Of a stretch of DNA of 64,000 nt, positions 1 through 13,104 are shown piece by piece (position 1 is the stretch's first letter; each line of letters begins with the position of its first letter). The notes beneath the pieces were generated by a model. That model did not search any database and had not been told where the DNA came from. It saw nothing but the letters and a program-made list of their open reading frames with translations. Made by a program: the position numbers and the translations under genes. The DNA is from Hetaerina americana (lineage: Eukaryota; Arthropoda; Insecta; Odonata; Calopterygidae), in contig JAKTNV010000003.1 of NCBI GenBank assembly GCA_022747635.1, positions 93,784,790 through 93,848,789 on the forward strand, in the 5' to 3' direction.

Positions 1-2499
1 TAAAACAACCTTCAATAATATGACTTATAAGCAAAAATTCAAACTTCCAAAAAGGCAAAAAAAGGAAAAATACCTATTATTGTATTTCATAAATTAGAAT
101 TGAAGCCCTAAAAATTGAATACTAACTATTACTTATAATAAAAAGAATAAATGATAGAGTTTAGCTAATGGGTAATTAAACACCTTAGATACATTAATAT
201 CTGACTTTCAATAACCCTCCTTGGGAACTTTTTAGGTGAAATTAGAAAGTAGAAAAAGAAGGAGGAAGAGAAATTGAGTGGTTGTGGGAAGTTGAAGGTT
301 GTAATGAAATATCATGTAAGCGGGAAATAAGAAGGAAGAGAGTAGGTTTTTGTAACGGCATGAAGGCAAGTAGAGGGTATAAAAACTTTGAGAAGGCAAA
401 AATGTAGAAAAAAAAGAGGAAGACTACTCCGTATACAATAATTGTAAGGAACCGTTTAAAACCTTCTTCCTGTACACACGTTACCTATAATGACTGATCT
501 GATTACTTGTATGGCATTGAATTTATATAATAAAATAGTTAACCTCATTCCACTGATTCCATTCATCCATTGCTAAGCTCATTCTTTAAAATGCGTATTC
601 ATTAATAGGCAAGTCCTCTGCAATAAAATATGGTTAATACGAGTAGTCCCGCTACTGTAATGTCCCTTTAAAACACGTTTTCTTTTTTCCAAGTTCAAGC
701 TATAATGAATACTATACGTATATGTATACATTTCTAATACCCATTTCCGTCATCTCATCACTCTGAGTGCCATGCAAATTATGGCGAAATACTGTTTCCC
801 CTTGGAATTCACAAATTCATTCCTCATTAGAAGCATGAATCTTCTCATGAAAATAGTAAATTATTCTAGAAAAAGGAGTAAGTCAATGACTGAAGAACGT
901 ATTATGAATACACTGTATGGAAATACAAGTTTTATTAACCTTTAAGGATGAAGGCATTTGCATTCTTTTTCCATTTTAGGTGGAAGGAAATTTAAAATAT
1001 ATGGTTTGATATTTTTCCGGGGAATTTTACCCTTTGGTCGATACTTTATGAGCGCATCAGTCAGATCATCGCGGACAAATAGTTTAAAGAGAAAGCTTGA
1101 GTTCCCCATTAACGCGCACAGAGATCAAGTTCACTCCATCCCTCTGTGAGAACACCCGTGAAATATTGTTTTAGATAGCCTAATTTTTCTCCGAAACTTT
1201 CATGCTATGAAATATATTACGGCCGCACGATATTAATGATTTCAAATGGTAGCCTGTGTGAAATCGTAATGCTAGTATTTCACATGAAAATGATATATTT
1301 CATCCCTACCGAGTTGAAGTGCGCGCATGCGGCAAAATGAATGTGTATGAAGAATCTCATTATTCATTAGCTTTAACTTCACGAAGCAGTGCTTGAAAAA
1401 ATGAAATGAATTAAACGCGCATTATCAGTGGATATCAATTAATGCTAAGCAAAAACCATTACAAAAAATCATTTTCGTAATTTAATGGGAAAAATCAATT
1501 TACCGGTGGATCCTCATTTTGATTACTATGCCGAGGACGGGCGCGAGGAAAAAATTTATGTATGTATCAATTTGAATTGGTCATGACTCAAGCCAGGTAT
1601 TAGAAAAACCGATGATCGAATTGCATTCGTTACTTATTTTGATCCTAGTCCTACGGGTAATGTGCAGGACCTGGATTATTTATGTAACTTTGTTAATGAT
1701 ATCGCGCGACTGATACATGATATAACAAGCAAAAACTAGTGTTTGGTCTCTTTGAAATCCCGTGGTTACTCAGTAATTGTACTAGTCTTTTTGTGTCCTA
1801 TCATGGCACTTTTTTCAATAACTAGGCAGATTTTCATCTGCATCCAAATCCTGAATTAACGTTTGCTGAGGCCCTAAATGCTCGCGACATATTCAATATG
1901 AGGCCCAAGCATGGGGGTGATAATTTGAGATCGCGCGAGAAGCAAAATATTTCCTATCTGCAATATTAGAAGTAATCTCATTAAGAAAGACAGGAAAAAA
2001 GGAAGGAGGGCTTAAATAAGTAATACGTCTAATATTTTACTTGAAAAATAAATCGAATATTGATAACTATTTGAGCATATTTAACCAGCTGTAAGTTTCA
2101 CCTTTTAATGATAAGAAAACTCAAAAAGTGGGCTGTTGGTTGAAAGGATGGTGAATAAGAGCTAAGTGGTCCCCGATTCCTCGACGCTCCGCAATTATTT
2201 CGAAATTAGCCCTAAACGACGGTGTGGTGTGAGAAAGGTTGCGTACTGCTACCAGAATAACTAATGCAAGGGTATATACTCGTTGAAACACACTGATTTA
2301 ACATGGGAAAAATACTACTTCACACATTTTCAAGTGAGCTCTATGAATTATGACGGGTATCTTAAATGATGAATGACACACAGTATTGTACAAAATAGGC
2401 AATTTAAATTTTTTTGGTGCATATACACATGTACATAATTTTACAGCAATTAAGCTACCGAATTGAAAATTTGCATAGCCTATGCATAGATTAAGTTCA
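1..2499. other. AT-rich DNA, no gene seen
   Basis: No exon, RNA gene or recognisable mobile element. The 63-codon opening at 958-1149 is treated as chance. If the minus-strand gene continues, this could be part of its next intron. Confidence 0.5.
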
Positions 2500-2813
2500 A
2501 AAAACAGAAAAATTAAATTAAATTTATGATTTATCTCAGACTCTATAAATGCTTTGTAAAATTATCAGTTTGCATCTTGCCAATGCTTTACTCCAAGTCT
2601 TTCGGGTCATTATTTAAAGGTACAGTTAATGAAGCGATGAACCCTGTAGAATCACCTAAGAATGATCTGAGAGTGAACTGAAATCTCCTATTAGAATTAA
2701 AACTATATTTTAAAATCATTATTATAACACTTTCCCATTAGGATTTTTATTTTCTGTTATCACAGGATGTATTTCTTTTGAGTCACATATTTTATCTTCT
2801 TAATTTTGTTTTT
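2500..2813 (+). repeat. Left arm of a 315-bp inverted repeat
   Basis: This segment recurs in inverse orientation at 6773-7089 with roughly nine in ten bases identical. Shared landmarks include GATTTATCTCAGACTCTATA, TTGCATCTTGCCAATGCTTT and ATCACCTAAGAATGATCTGA. The arms enclose about 3.96 kb of unrelated DNA. No coding potential was seen. Confidence 0.85.
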
Positions 2814-3334
2814 CTTGCAGAAGCACAGCAATTCTATGATTCCGATAATTCGTCATATAGATAATCTTACGGTTAATTATGTATTTTCTGTATTTTTGTG
2901 ATTTATACAATGAAGAAATTCTAGCGAGTGACGGCTAAAACAGTGTCATATATTTACATAGCCTATTCTATTGACCAAAAAGAGGCTGGAGTATAAGTTT
3001 TACCGACCAATTACGCACTCTCTAATTGCCAATTACGGACTGTCTAATAACCCATGAAATTAAAAATTCATAGTACACGATGAATTGATTGTGCGGTGTG
3101 AGACCATGCAGTCTCTATTTATTTGAATGGAAATAGCTCTAAGTAACTCAGGACGACCATTTTGCGCTCGAGAAGATGAGAAGTTTAATCCTACTCATTT
3201 TGAGTATGATTCTTACATTACACGCTGGAAAAATTTTCTTAAAGGTTAACTTCATTTGGATTTCCACGCTATAGGGAAGATCAGTCTTGATTGTTGACCT
3301 TTAAAATGGTTATCAAGATGTTTTCTGCTTTCCA

Positions 3335-3520
3335 GGCACCACTGGTGGTCCGTGCGTCCGATTGAGATTCCGATAAACTTTTGGCTTATTATCAGTTGAG
3401 TCCCAGGGGCCGAACCACCAGAGTTAAGACGACAGCCATGCCCAAGAAGGGACTCGAACCCGTGACCTTTGGGTTAGCCTGCGAGGGAGGGTCTTACCCT
3501 CTTGATTAAGTCGGCCGGCT
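3335..3520 (-). mobile_element. tRNA-derived SINE, third family
   Basis: On the minus strand a GCCGGCCGACTTAATCAAGA head is followed about 40 bases later by a perfect B box (GGGTTCGAGTCCC, plus coordinates 3449-3461), then about 110 bp of unrelated body. The tRNA-like segment shows no well-formed cloverleaf with an anticodon stem, so a SINE is preferred over a tRNA gene. No target-site duplication was seen. Confidence 0.6.
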
Positions 3521-4004
3521 AATTAATTTAATGAAAGTCTACGGATTTCACACTGAAGAGGAATATTAAGTAAAATTTATTTTACGATAAAGATGTAACT
3601 AGTGAAATACTGATATAGTTTTACAGTGAGTATAATAACTTTTAAAAGAAAAATTATGAGGAAATAGGTTTGAATTTTTATACAAACAATATGGATCTAT
3701 AAAGATAAATATTAGACAAAATGTATATGCAAAATCACCTTGATGCCAAGTTACATGACTACACACAAAAACCAAAAAATACCGAGCGTAATTTTGGGAG
3801 GGTAATATTTTCTATGCCTTTTGCCATTAAAGTTAACTGTTAATATAAGCTGGATTTCTTAAATGGAAAGAAGGAACTTCAAAATGGCCCGATTCCTTTT
3901 ATTTTAGGCTTCAGAAACCAGAAACACATCCTATTGCTTGGCATTTCAAAAGATAGTTTTGAGATTCATAGACGTAAAAATATCTGAAATTCATTTGAAA
4001 ATTA

Positions 4005-4625
4005 ATTAATTTATCTATTTATTTATATATACCCTGCAAGCTACCGCCAGGGTATGTGACAGAGGGTGAATACACACCAGAATAATTTTACCCGAACGTG
4101 ACAGTACCGCGGTCGAACAATGTTATTATGATCGCCTATCGTTCGTGGAAAAATGACATCTTAAATCTTTCTGTTCTACACTTAACCTCTAATTTTATTG
4201 ACATGATCTCGACTATCGTAGTACGATGGGGCTAATAATACATTTTCAACATCACTGCTAAAGAGACCTCCAAATTTATGCAAGAGCTTCAATCTGTGAT
4301 TTAACCTTCGCTCCGTGAGTGATTCCCAGCCTAGCTAATCTAATATTTTGGATACGCTACTAAGGTTATCATAACAACGTTTTACAAATCTAGCTTCTCT
4401 GCGCTGCACGCGATCCGATTCGGCAATTCATCCAATTTCGTGAGAATCCCATATACTTGAAGCATATTCTAAATGAGGCCTAACCAACGGCATATAACAT
4501 TTCTCTTTCAACTTTTCATCACATTTACCAAGTACTCTTTTAATAAATCCTAATATTTTGTTAGCTTGTCCGCATATTAATTTTATGGAGCCATAATTAG
4601 AGCAAGAATATGAGACATTTTTGGG
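4005..4625 (-). mobile_element. 5'-truncated CR1/L2-type LINE, 3' end of the reverse transcriptase ORF plus 3'UTR
   Basis: Read on the minus strand from about 4620 to 4100, the translation gives QANKILGFIKRVLGKC, then LVRPHLEYASSIWDSHE, then VQRREARFVKRCYDN, then LGWESLTERRLNHRLKLLHK, and finally IFPRTIGDHN. These are the successive C-terminal motifs of CR1/L2-clade reverse transcriptases, where the last usually reads SFFPRTIRDWN. Several stops interrupt it. The element ends in an ATAAATAAATA-type repeat at about 4005-4030, as expected for this clade. Everything upstream, including the catalytic part of the enzyme, is missing, as is usual for LINE insertions truncated at the 5' end. It lies between the two arms of the 2.5/7.0 kb inverted repeat. 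Confidence 0.75.
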
Positions 4626-4960
4626 GAAAAATTATAATCATCAAAAATATAAATCTACCGATTACGTAGGTACTTTAGTGTCTGATTAAATTACTTGGAT
4701 ATAAGTCTCGTTTTCCTTACTATCCATTTTATGTTCGCGAAAAAACAAAGTCAACTTGGTACTTTCTTCAAATGCTTTGCGTAAACATCTCTAAAATAAT
4801 ATGATTATAGGGTACTTTTAACCTCTTCATAAAAACATATTAATAACTTAAAAAAAATCACAGATTTGGTTGACATATTTGCTTTGTTTGTGAAGCTAAA
4901 ATGGAAAATTGGTTTCTTCAATGTCAACCTGGGATTAACTTCATTACATATATCATTTTA

Positions 4961-4965
<5 letters not shown>

Positions 4966-5011
<46 letters not shown>

Positions 5012-5020
5012 GTGTATGTG

Positions 5021-5088
<68 letters not shown>

Positions 5089-5096
5089 CACATATG
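4966..5096. repeat. (TA)n microsatellite with TG/CA interruptions
   Basis: About 130 bp of alternating TA with GTATAT and TGTGTATG interruptions. The ORFs translated as runs of Tyr-Ile over it are artefacts. Confidence 0.95.
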
Positions 5097-6772
5097 TAAA
5101 ATTGTTTGCACTCAGATTAACGACATGCCGAGTCACCAATTTGCTTAATATTATGTACTTAAATATCCAAAACTCATAAGCGGATGCGGACAGCTAGATG
5201 TGTATACTATTTGACCTCAAAGTAGAGGAATTTGGAATAAAAATTTCATCGCTATTTTAAATTAAAAGTTTCAACACTGTGTCAAAGTTCGATTCCAAAA
5301 TGAGACATTCCATTCCCACGCGTCGTGAATGGTAAAGCATACAAATTAATCATAGCTTGAACAGTGAAAATACTTTACCCATCTAATTTATTTTGCTCGT
5401 GCCATAATGCCCAAATGGCAATGGCAAAAACCATAAGCGCAAATGATAATTGAATATTTTGAAACAGAAAACGTTAAATTCGGGATTTTCAGGCGAGGAA
5501 ACAGACCGTGTGATTAAATTATTTTCAGACACCATGGGTGAACGATGGATATACGCCATTTGGGAATAATTGAAAACGTACGCGGGGGGTCGGTATGTTC
5601 ATTACTCACGTGAAATTCAATACAGTGCTGAATTTAAACATAACTGAGCACGGATTCATTTTATTCCGTTAACTTATTTGAATAAAGTGAATTTATTAGC
5701 GGTAAATGTCTTATACCAATAAACTCGCGCCGTTTTTGGGCATCCGCTGAGTCAATTTCATCTACTAATTAGATTTTTGCGCCTGGCGAACGCGCGTTAA
5801 AAGGCCCTACTTCCCCGTAAAAAAAGGTAGGCAACGATGCGGAGAATTCAAAGGCTTACTAAATTCATTAAATATATTATATTGGGCTTATTTTTATCAG
5901 AAAATAGGGCCTTCGTGGAAATTAAAAATGGCTATCCTAATATATTTACCAATTAATTAATATCAGGCACTTTATTTGGCTATAGACAAAGGGGAAGATA
6001 AATCAAGGAGGAAGAAAAGATATAAGAAGACATATTGTGGAATAAACCCATGAAATTAAGAAGACATACGTTTTCATAAAACGCATGAAAACGAATAAAT
6101 ACGGATGAATAACGAACTACTGAATTTTTTATCTCTATAGCTATGATTTCGTCTGGGTTGCACTTCCCTGGCATTACGGGTGGTATTTCTACTCCCGTCG
6201 ATTTTTATTATTTTTTAGCTGCAGATTTGTCAAAACCTTAAATTCAAGCTAAATTTTACCTGAATTAATTCATGTTTTTCGGTTTAAGACTTATTCATCA
6301 CACACACAAAGAAATTTAGCGGAAATAATTTAGCTATGTCGAAATTTTCAATCCAGAGATCGATTAATTAATCATGAATTGTGCAGCGTTTTCTTTCATT
6401 TAAAGCCACCGTCGTGCCTGCTCCAGGTATCAAAAGAGCAAAATGAGAATGGCTTTATAGTTAACTACAGCTTCTAAAGCCTCTCTGTGCTTATTTTATT
6501 GTTACTAGGAGTTGATACATTAATTAAAACGAGTTTTATTTTATAAACAATTCAGATTTACAATGTGTGTTATAGTATTTACCTATTTTAAATTGACTGA
6601 GGTAATACAAGGTGGAGGCAGATATATGGTACAGAGGAAGTAATCTTTTGATCACTGACATGGCGATGAATATGACCCTGCAAAATCACTTGTTCAAACA
6701 AACTGCTTGAACAGATAAGCTTTATCAATTTTTACATAACCAAGTAACGTAATTTATTTTAATTTTGCTATT

Positions 6773-7089
6773 AAAAAAACAAAATTAAGAAGAGAAAATA
6801 TGTAGCTCAAAATAAATACTGCCTGTGATAACAAAAAATAAAAATTCTAATGGGAAAGTGTTATAATATTGATTTTTAAATATAGTTTTAATTCTAATAG
6901 GAGATTTCAGTTCACTCTCAGATCATTCTTAGGTGATTCTACGGGGTTCATCGCTTCATTAACTGTACCTTTAAATAATGACCCGAAAGACTTGGAGTAA
7001 AGCATTGGCAAGATGCAAACTGATAATTTTACAAAGCATTTATAGAGTCTGAGATAAATCATAAATTTAATTTAATTTTTCTTTTTTTA
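6773..7089 (-). repeat. Right arm of the 315-bp inverted repeat
   Basis: Reverse complement of 2500-2813 with scattered substitutions and one- or two-base gaps. Both arms are homologous over their full length, then diverge abruptly at each side. No obvious target-site duplication flanks the outer ends. Confidence 0.85.
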
Positions 7090-7244
7090 AATAAACAGTA
7101 AAAACTTCAATATTTTTTCTCTCTCTCTTTGGATGTTATTCCAAAATCAAGACAAACGTTTTATTTTTTATTTTTTATGCAACGTATAGTAATACCTAGC
7201 GCAATTTTTCGTCGAGACCATTTAAGGGATTTTGAAATTTCCGA

Positions 7245-7271
7245 GGGGTTGGGGGTTGAGGGGGAGGGGGG
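7245..7271 (+). other. G-quadruplex-type motif
   Basis: Four runs of four to six G separated by TT, TTGA and A within 27 bp. This fits a short-loop intramolecular G-quadruplex on the plus strand. No gene adjoins it. Confidence 0.6.
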
Positions 7272-10200
7272 AGTGAAGGAGCAGACTCAAGTGAGCGATG
7301 AACGGGGGAGCATGCAGAATGCTTGTGAGGAGGGACGCGTCTAACACCCAATTCATTAGATTATACGGAAAACTTTCGAGCCATATACAAGTATTGTACA
7401 TGCCAAATATTTTTTTTTAATAATACGAGTAATTATTGACTAAATACTTATAAATATGAAAAAAATTATAGGAAGTAAGAGGGAAATAGAATGGTTAAGG
7501 GACCATTATTGTACAAGATTTTAAAAAAATGTTGTTTTTTGGATCGATTAAAAATCGTTCTGGGGTATAACAAGGGATTAGGATAAGAGTTTTCATCTTC
7601 AAATTTTAGATAAAAACTTTTCCCTTCCTTTATTCAGTAAAAGACCCCAGCGTGATCCCTGTATCTCCATCTGAATCGGCTCCTGGTGGGAAATGATGCA
7701 TTGAGAGGAGGTAGCTGGAAAAGAGAACAGTTTTGCGTAAGTTGCCAGAAGGACGCGTGGAAAAAGTGGCGCAAGGGAATGGAGATGGCGACATTGGAAG
7801 GATTCGAGGGAGAGATTAAAAGGCCGCGTGCTACGAACACAAATGAGAGACCGGTGGAGGAAGTGAAGAAAGGAGGGGGGGGGCAAGGGGACGGCCGGCG
7901 AAGGAGACTCTTGGGAACCGGGCGGAGGAGAGAAACCGAAGAGGGGCGAAGGGTGAGGACGCACTGGCCGGGCAAGAAATAGGGTGGCCGGGAAATGGGG
8001 CCTTGAATGGCGGGACTCACTATGGCTCTGGGAACCCGAGATGATGATGCATCAAAGGGGAGGTGGTTTGGTGGAATAGGCTCGAGGAAGGAAACTCGAT
8101 GCTCGAACTTGTGACAGCATAAGTACCCACCCGTAGGCATTTAAGTAACGGTCTCGCATGATGGTACGCTACGGAGTTCACTGGCCTAACATTAGTCTCC
8201 CTAGACAGATCGAAAGGTGTCAAATATCTACGCTTATCAAGCATCAACTGATAGCTAGCTATCTGCTACTACCGGGCAGGGACATTTTCACGGTGTGGCA
8301 CTTGGCTTAAACCTTCAAATTATAGTGATGACCATGAAGTGCACGGCACGTCCCTATTTAATGGCTTGCTGATTGGAAGATCCAGGGCATTACATCCAAA
8401 CGATTCCCTTTGGTTCGAATTGCAATGTTCGGGGAGTGACTGCAGTGCGCATATTTGGAAAAAGCAGAACCCAAAGGTTCTTGTCCATTAAGTCTTAGCG
8501 CCGTGAGATTGAGTACGAGGCAGTTCTATCCGCTCATCAATGTCCCGTGATCTGCCCAGCGCATCGTACTGGGAGGCTTTCCCGGAAAACTTGGACCAGG
8601 AAATAAAATAATGTACTTCGCATCACGTCGATCGAAGACGATTCCCCAGACGAAAGAACAAAAGGTCATAGGTACCACTGCTACACCACCAGACAAAATG
8701 CGAGGCTAACATCCAGAGACTAGAATCAGTGGGAAAGACTTTAATTTGGCAAATTGTAAGGCATGGTAACGAGAAAATAACTAATACACGATCGTCTCCA
8801 GACTAGTTGTTTACGCGGTTGTAGGGTCTATGGTGGAATGTGGGTTGTCAAAAATCACGAATGGTCGATGATAGAAATTACTGTCATTTTGTTTGTTTCA
8901 TTGAGGGTTTGCTGGGTAAAATAACTCATCGAATAAATGGAATTCCTGACATTTGGGGCGGGGGGGGGGGGGATTGAAGTTCAGTCCTCACTTTGGGAGT
9001 AACGTAAAATTACCACGGGTACAAGAGTTTGCAAGACTTCAAGACGGTTTCATTTTAAGCACACCAGGGAGGAGCTTAATGAAAATATCTTGCGTCATTC
9101 ACTCGGGCGAATTCACGGAGCGCCGCATGACCGACGTAGAGTCGAGCAGTCGTTTCGCCTCGATTCACTCCCTTGCCACCCCATGGGCGTGGCCACCCGT
9201 CGTCGGGTTCGCTTCCAGCTCCAGGGGTGCGTGCTCCACCCACGCTTCCCGAAACGTGATGTGTAAAGAGAACGCTGCAATAACGAGGCGTTGCCGAAAT
9301 TTTTTAACGGTCAGCAATGTACTGATAACGATCGAGCCCGCGAACTTCAGCCCAAAAAACACCGATATCAAGGATTGATGTTTTTGCATATTTCCTCTCC
9401 CTTCGCGAAAATAGACACGTAAATTGGTAAGGGAGGCACAGGTGAACGTAGAACAAAAATGCAGGGAGTGAAACCCGACGGAATCCAGACTGGCTATAGT
9501 TCATTAAGTTTAGGAAGTAATGAGGGAATTCTTTTTACGTTAATTCTTTAGTCGCTACATGTTTGGGAGAGTTGGTCAAATCTACAAAAGAATAAACGCG
9601 AGGGATTTATAATATTAATGAGATAATGACAATTTGACCCATTGAAATGTTAATGAATTTAATTTCCTTCAAGACGTTCCAAAATTGAATACCTTGCAGA
9701 AGGCAGAGACGAATACAAATGGGCATTTAGTTGGTTAGTTCGGAAAAATACTAAAGGGGAAGTATTGTATTGATTTGGGAAACACAAAGGGCGTCTCCAC
9801 ACTCACAGAATTGCAGTCGTAAGCGAAATTAGACGTGAAACCGAAATTTGAAATATATTTCCACCCAAATGAAGTTTGTAGTGAAATGAATTTTACTTCG
9901 GTTTCCAATTCTGAAAATTTGTCTTATGCGCGAAAAATATGGAATGATTTAGCAAGCGGCAAACAAACTAGCTTAAAATATAAAATAATATTAATTTATT
10001 TCACTAATATTTATAATATCAAATGAAAATGAAAGGAAATATATGGAAGGAAAAAGTGTTAGTTAAGACTTTTCCACTATCAAGTGGTAAAGTGCTACTA
10101 TCAGTTATTCATTATGTTCGACTTCCATCACACCACTCCTGAAGCTACTCAATTTGAAAATATAAATGTTAGATCAATTATTCATTACACAAAATATATA

Positions 10201-10680
10201 ATAGTAGGATGTAATATTAAGCTAATGAGATCTGATTATGTGGAACATATATTTAAAAGTAATGAGTACATAGTAAATATATTCCATTCGACACTTCGGA
10301 TGTAGGCCTGTAATAAAATAATGGGAGATAGGAAGCTGATTCATTTTTAGAGGTGCAGATATCATCAGAAATATTTTTTATGTCATTAGTTTGCATAATA
10401 ACAGTAAAATTAGAGAAAACAATAGCGGATAAAAATGTTAGGAATTCTCTCTTCACCAAACAATCAGGTATTTTAAGAAAAAAATTTTCCTCCGGTGAAA
10501 ACCATGGTATGTTTAAGGTTTACAATAAGTATTATCAATTCATTAGTCATTTTCTAATCTCTTCCTTAAATATATTTAGATTTGTTTCTAGATTAATTGT
10601 AAAACGCGCAAATTAAACTAAATTTCCCTGACAAGTATTACATTTCATTCTTGCTTAGTCGGAATTCTTTCTCTTCCCTT

Positions 10681-10775
10681 TGTGGTTAGTGCCCTTCTAT
10701 GTCCTACAGTGGCACCGGCGTCAGCTTGCAGAGCAAAAGCTCCGATGCAAACTAACCGCTCGGCCGTCCATGAGC
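10681..10775 (-). mobile_element. Degenerate tRNA-Leu/Ser-like SINE head
   Basis: On the minus strand GGCCGAGCGGTTAG (plus 10752-10765) is a good match to the A box of type II tRNAs such as Leu and Ser. The expected B box is not clear. The sequence is best read as an eroded tRNA-derived SINE. Confidence 0.4.
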
Positions 10776-12216
10776 CTTTTAATTTGTTAACATTTCAGCC
10801 CATTTTCCGTGCAGCTGGTTCACCAATAAGGTAACTACTCATGTTAAATCAAATTCTAGTAGGACGTCAGCAGTTTGAGGTTTTGAAGTGAGGGGAAATA
10901 GCGCTAATTAGAATCGCTCTTCCGTACAAACGGATGGAGCTTCGAAGTTTTTTGCACGAGGAACTTTGGATGGAGGCGAAATTTGAAGCTAAAAACTATG
11001 AACAATAAAAATAGGTCAGTTGTATGATTACATTAGGTTTAGAAGTCAACCAAGTTAATTGAGTGCCTCCTGCGTAGGGAAAAATCCCATTTACATATTC
11101 AGAACTTTCCTGGAACATGAAAAATGACGCGATCTTAATGCGGAAGCTGTTATGAGGAACCTACCTAAGAGATTTTGCAGATATTCTAGCATGCATTCAT
11201 CACTTACATCGCCATCTTCCACTACCTTGTGTATGCGTCTAAGCTTATTAAGATTTGAAAAGAACAATACATTACATTTATTTGGGTAGCATACTAATTA
11301 ATGCCGGAAAACAGTAATACTGAGTTATCTTTAGAGCAATAAATGTATACAGTTCCAGAAAGTTTCAGGGCGACTTTCAAGTTTTCGTACGATGATCAGA
11401 TGATAAGATGTCTCACAGAACATAAAATAATAATCATCACTGAAATACGAGGATATAAATTTCGATGGAATCATATATCAACGTAGAAATTGAACGTTTT
11501 ATAACATATAAACCATTGAGAAGCTAGTATTTCTATTCCTAAACAAGAGTGATCATTTTCAAGGTACGAGATATTAGTAAACTCATATAATACATCGTAA
11601 ATTAGGCAAGTGAGGTCACAGATAACCTACAAAACAAGGGCAAATGCTCTTAACCACTGCCGTGCCCCTTACGTTAATTTCAAGGCAAATATTTAATTGC
11701 ACGAGGGTTTAATATGAGTTGAATGAATACCTGATGGAATGGAGTAAACTTTTAAAGAGTCGACGCCGGTTAGACTCCTAGGTAGGCCTGGATTGTAAAT
11801 CAAGTTGCATATAACGATTAGTAAAGCTAAGAGCGAAGCGGTGCTCGTGTTTGGAATTTATGGGCAACTACAATCGAGGAGTGGAGAAGGGAATGAAATC
11901 AGGTATATATGTGAAGGTTACTAGGACTGGTCGCTCGCAATAAATTTCTCAGTTTATTTATTACCATCTCCAGGTGAGATCAAATAAAGGGTGAAATGAT
12001 TTAAATTCAGGTTGAACTGGTTCACAATTTCCTGATTTTTTTGTGCTGTCTTTCAAAATAATCTCCAAAAGCTGAAGTAATTCACTTACATTCAAATAGT
12101 CAAATATAATTAAAATTTAACTGGTCGTCAATAACCTCGTGAAGGAGTTACTTTAACTACCGAGGATTCAAATTAAACCGTATACACGCGAGTGATTTAT
12201 GCTGGGTTTTTTTATT

Positions 12217-12480
12217 GGAACCAGTTAGAAATGAAAAAATAGTAATTTTGTGATTCCACGGAAAATGTATTACGATACGACCCGGGTTTCGACGTTCAAC
12301 GTTATTTGACGTTGAACGTCGAAACGAATGACGCTGAACGTACCTAAATATGACGTTGAAGATTCTAACCCGGGGCGTATCGTAATAAATTTTCTATGGA
12401 ATCACAAAGTTACTATTTTTTCATTCCCAATATGAATCAATGCCATACAGTTACGCCGGAAACCACCAAGGAACCAGTTA
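12217..12480. mobile_element. Small fold-back/MITE-like element
   Basis: Inverted arms of about 60 bp (12231-12290 and 12371-12427) share ATGAAAAAATAGTAA, TTGTGATTCCA and GTATTACGATACG-type stretches with few mismatches. Between them is a smaller palindrome, CGACGTTCAACGT / ACGTTGAACGTCG. The 11-bp direct repeat GGAACCAGTTA occurs at 12217-12227 and 12470-12480 and could be a target-site duplication, although the right copy lies about 40 bp beyond the arm. There is no coding capacity. Confidence 0.65.
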
Positions 12481-12996
12481 GCTCATACTTTAAACGAATG
12501 ATATAATTAATACCAAAAGTTGACAGTAAATAAAATTAATATATAAGTCAAATTAAAAAAATATTAATATATATATATATGTATATATAACGTGCATAAA
12601 TACATATTCTATAGAATAATAAAATACTAAAATAATATTTAACCTTTGAATCCTCTTCCGTACGATATGTCTGTAATTTCGAAAGGTTATTGAAGTTCCC
12701 TGAAGCCCACGTCTAAATTTTAACACAGTCCGAAAAAAATCACCAGTAGCAAAAAAAGTGTCAATGACTGAGGAATATATCAAATCCGCGAATTTGAGAC
12801 TGGGTATCCATAAGCAAGGCAAGATATCCATTAGGCAAGGATATCCATCCACTCGTCCTACAATTGATAATGTGAGACGATATATATAAGGTGGTAAATT
12901 TCTTGAGCCGCTGACGATAGTGAAGGGGGAATACATGAGACATACTTATTTGACGATTGCAAACATATTTGGAAATCTCCCACCAATCGCTCTCAC

Positions 12997-13104
12997 CGTG
13001 GAGGTGGATGTTTATCTTGTTCAGCTTGTCCACTTTCTTCTTGCCCGCCTTGGTCCGACTGAGGCCGTCGGACAGGAACTCCATTCCAGCCGGGTGCGAC
13101 CGCT
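12997..13104 (-). CDS. wake: Internal 108-bp coding exon, resembles region just before ankyrin repeats of wide awake/ANKFN1
   Basis: On the minus strand a pyrimidine-rich TTTCATTTTCCAG acceptor is followed by an open 35-codon exon and an ACG|GTGAGA donor. These borders are canonical. The peptide contains HPAGMEFLSDGLSRTKAGKK and ends KVDKLNKINIHLH plus one base. Proteins of the wide awake (Drosophila) / ANKFN1 (vertebrate) family, which carry ankyrin repeats and a fibronectin type III domain, have a very similar LN-K/R-IN-x-HLH segment leading into the first ankyrin repeat, where the next residue is Ala. The split G base here fits an Ala codon. Wide awake is a membrane-associated regulator of neuronal excitability in clock neurons. 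The exon is in phase with the 27801-28410 exon, giving an intron of 14,692 bp. No following exon was found between 1 and 12996, so the gene continues outside the window. The family name is from memory and is the least certain part. The exon itself is well supported. Confidence 0.6.

Larger units (their letters stand above)
7090..12216. other. Mostly unannotatable DNA with a GC-rich patch
   Basis: A moderately GC-rich patch spans about 7640-9400, with openings on both strands (7634-8140 minus, 7686-7982 plus, 8953-9378 plus) and a poly-G run at about 8955-8972. None has a recognisable product. The rest is AT-rich, apart from the tRNA-like remnant at 10681. Confidence 0.45.

Noticed and set aside
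7634..8140. 168-codon minus-strand ORF and a plus-strand overlap
   Set aside because: Pro/Ser-rich product from purine-skewed DNA, no recognisable domain, no splice sites identified.
9165..9300. Possible exon with TFREAWVEHAPLE on the minus strand
   Set aside because: No acceptor with a pyrimidine tract and no match I could name, although the composition is exon-like.
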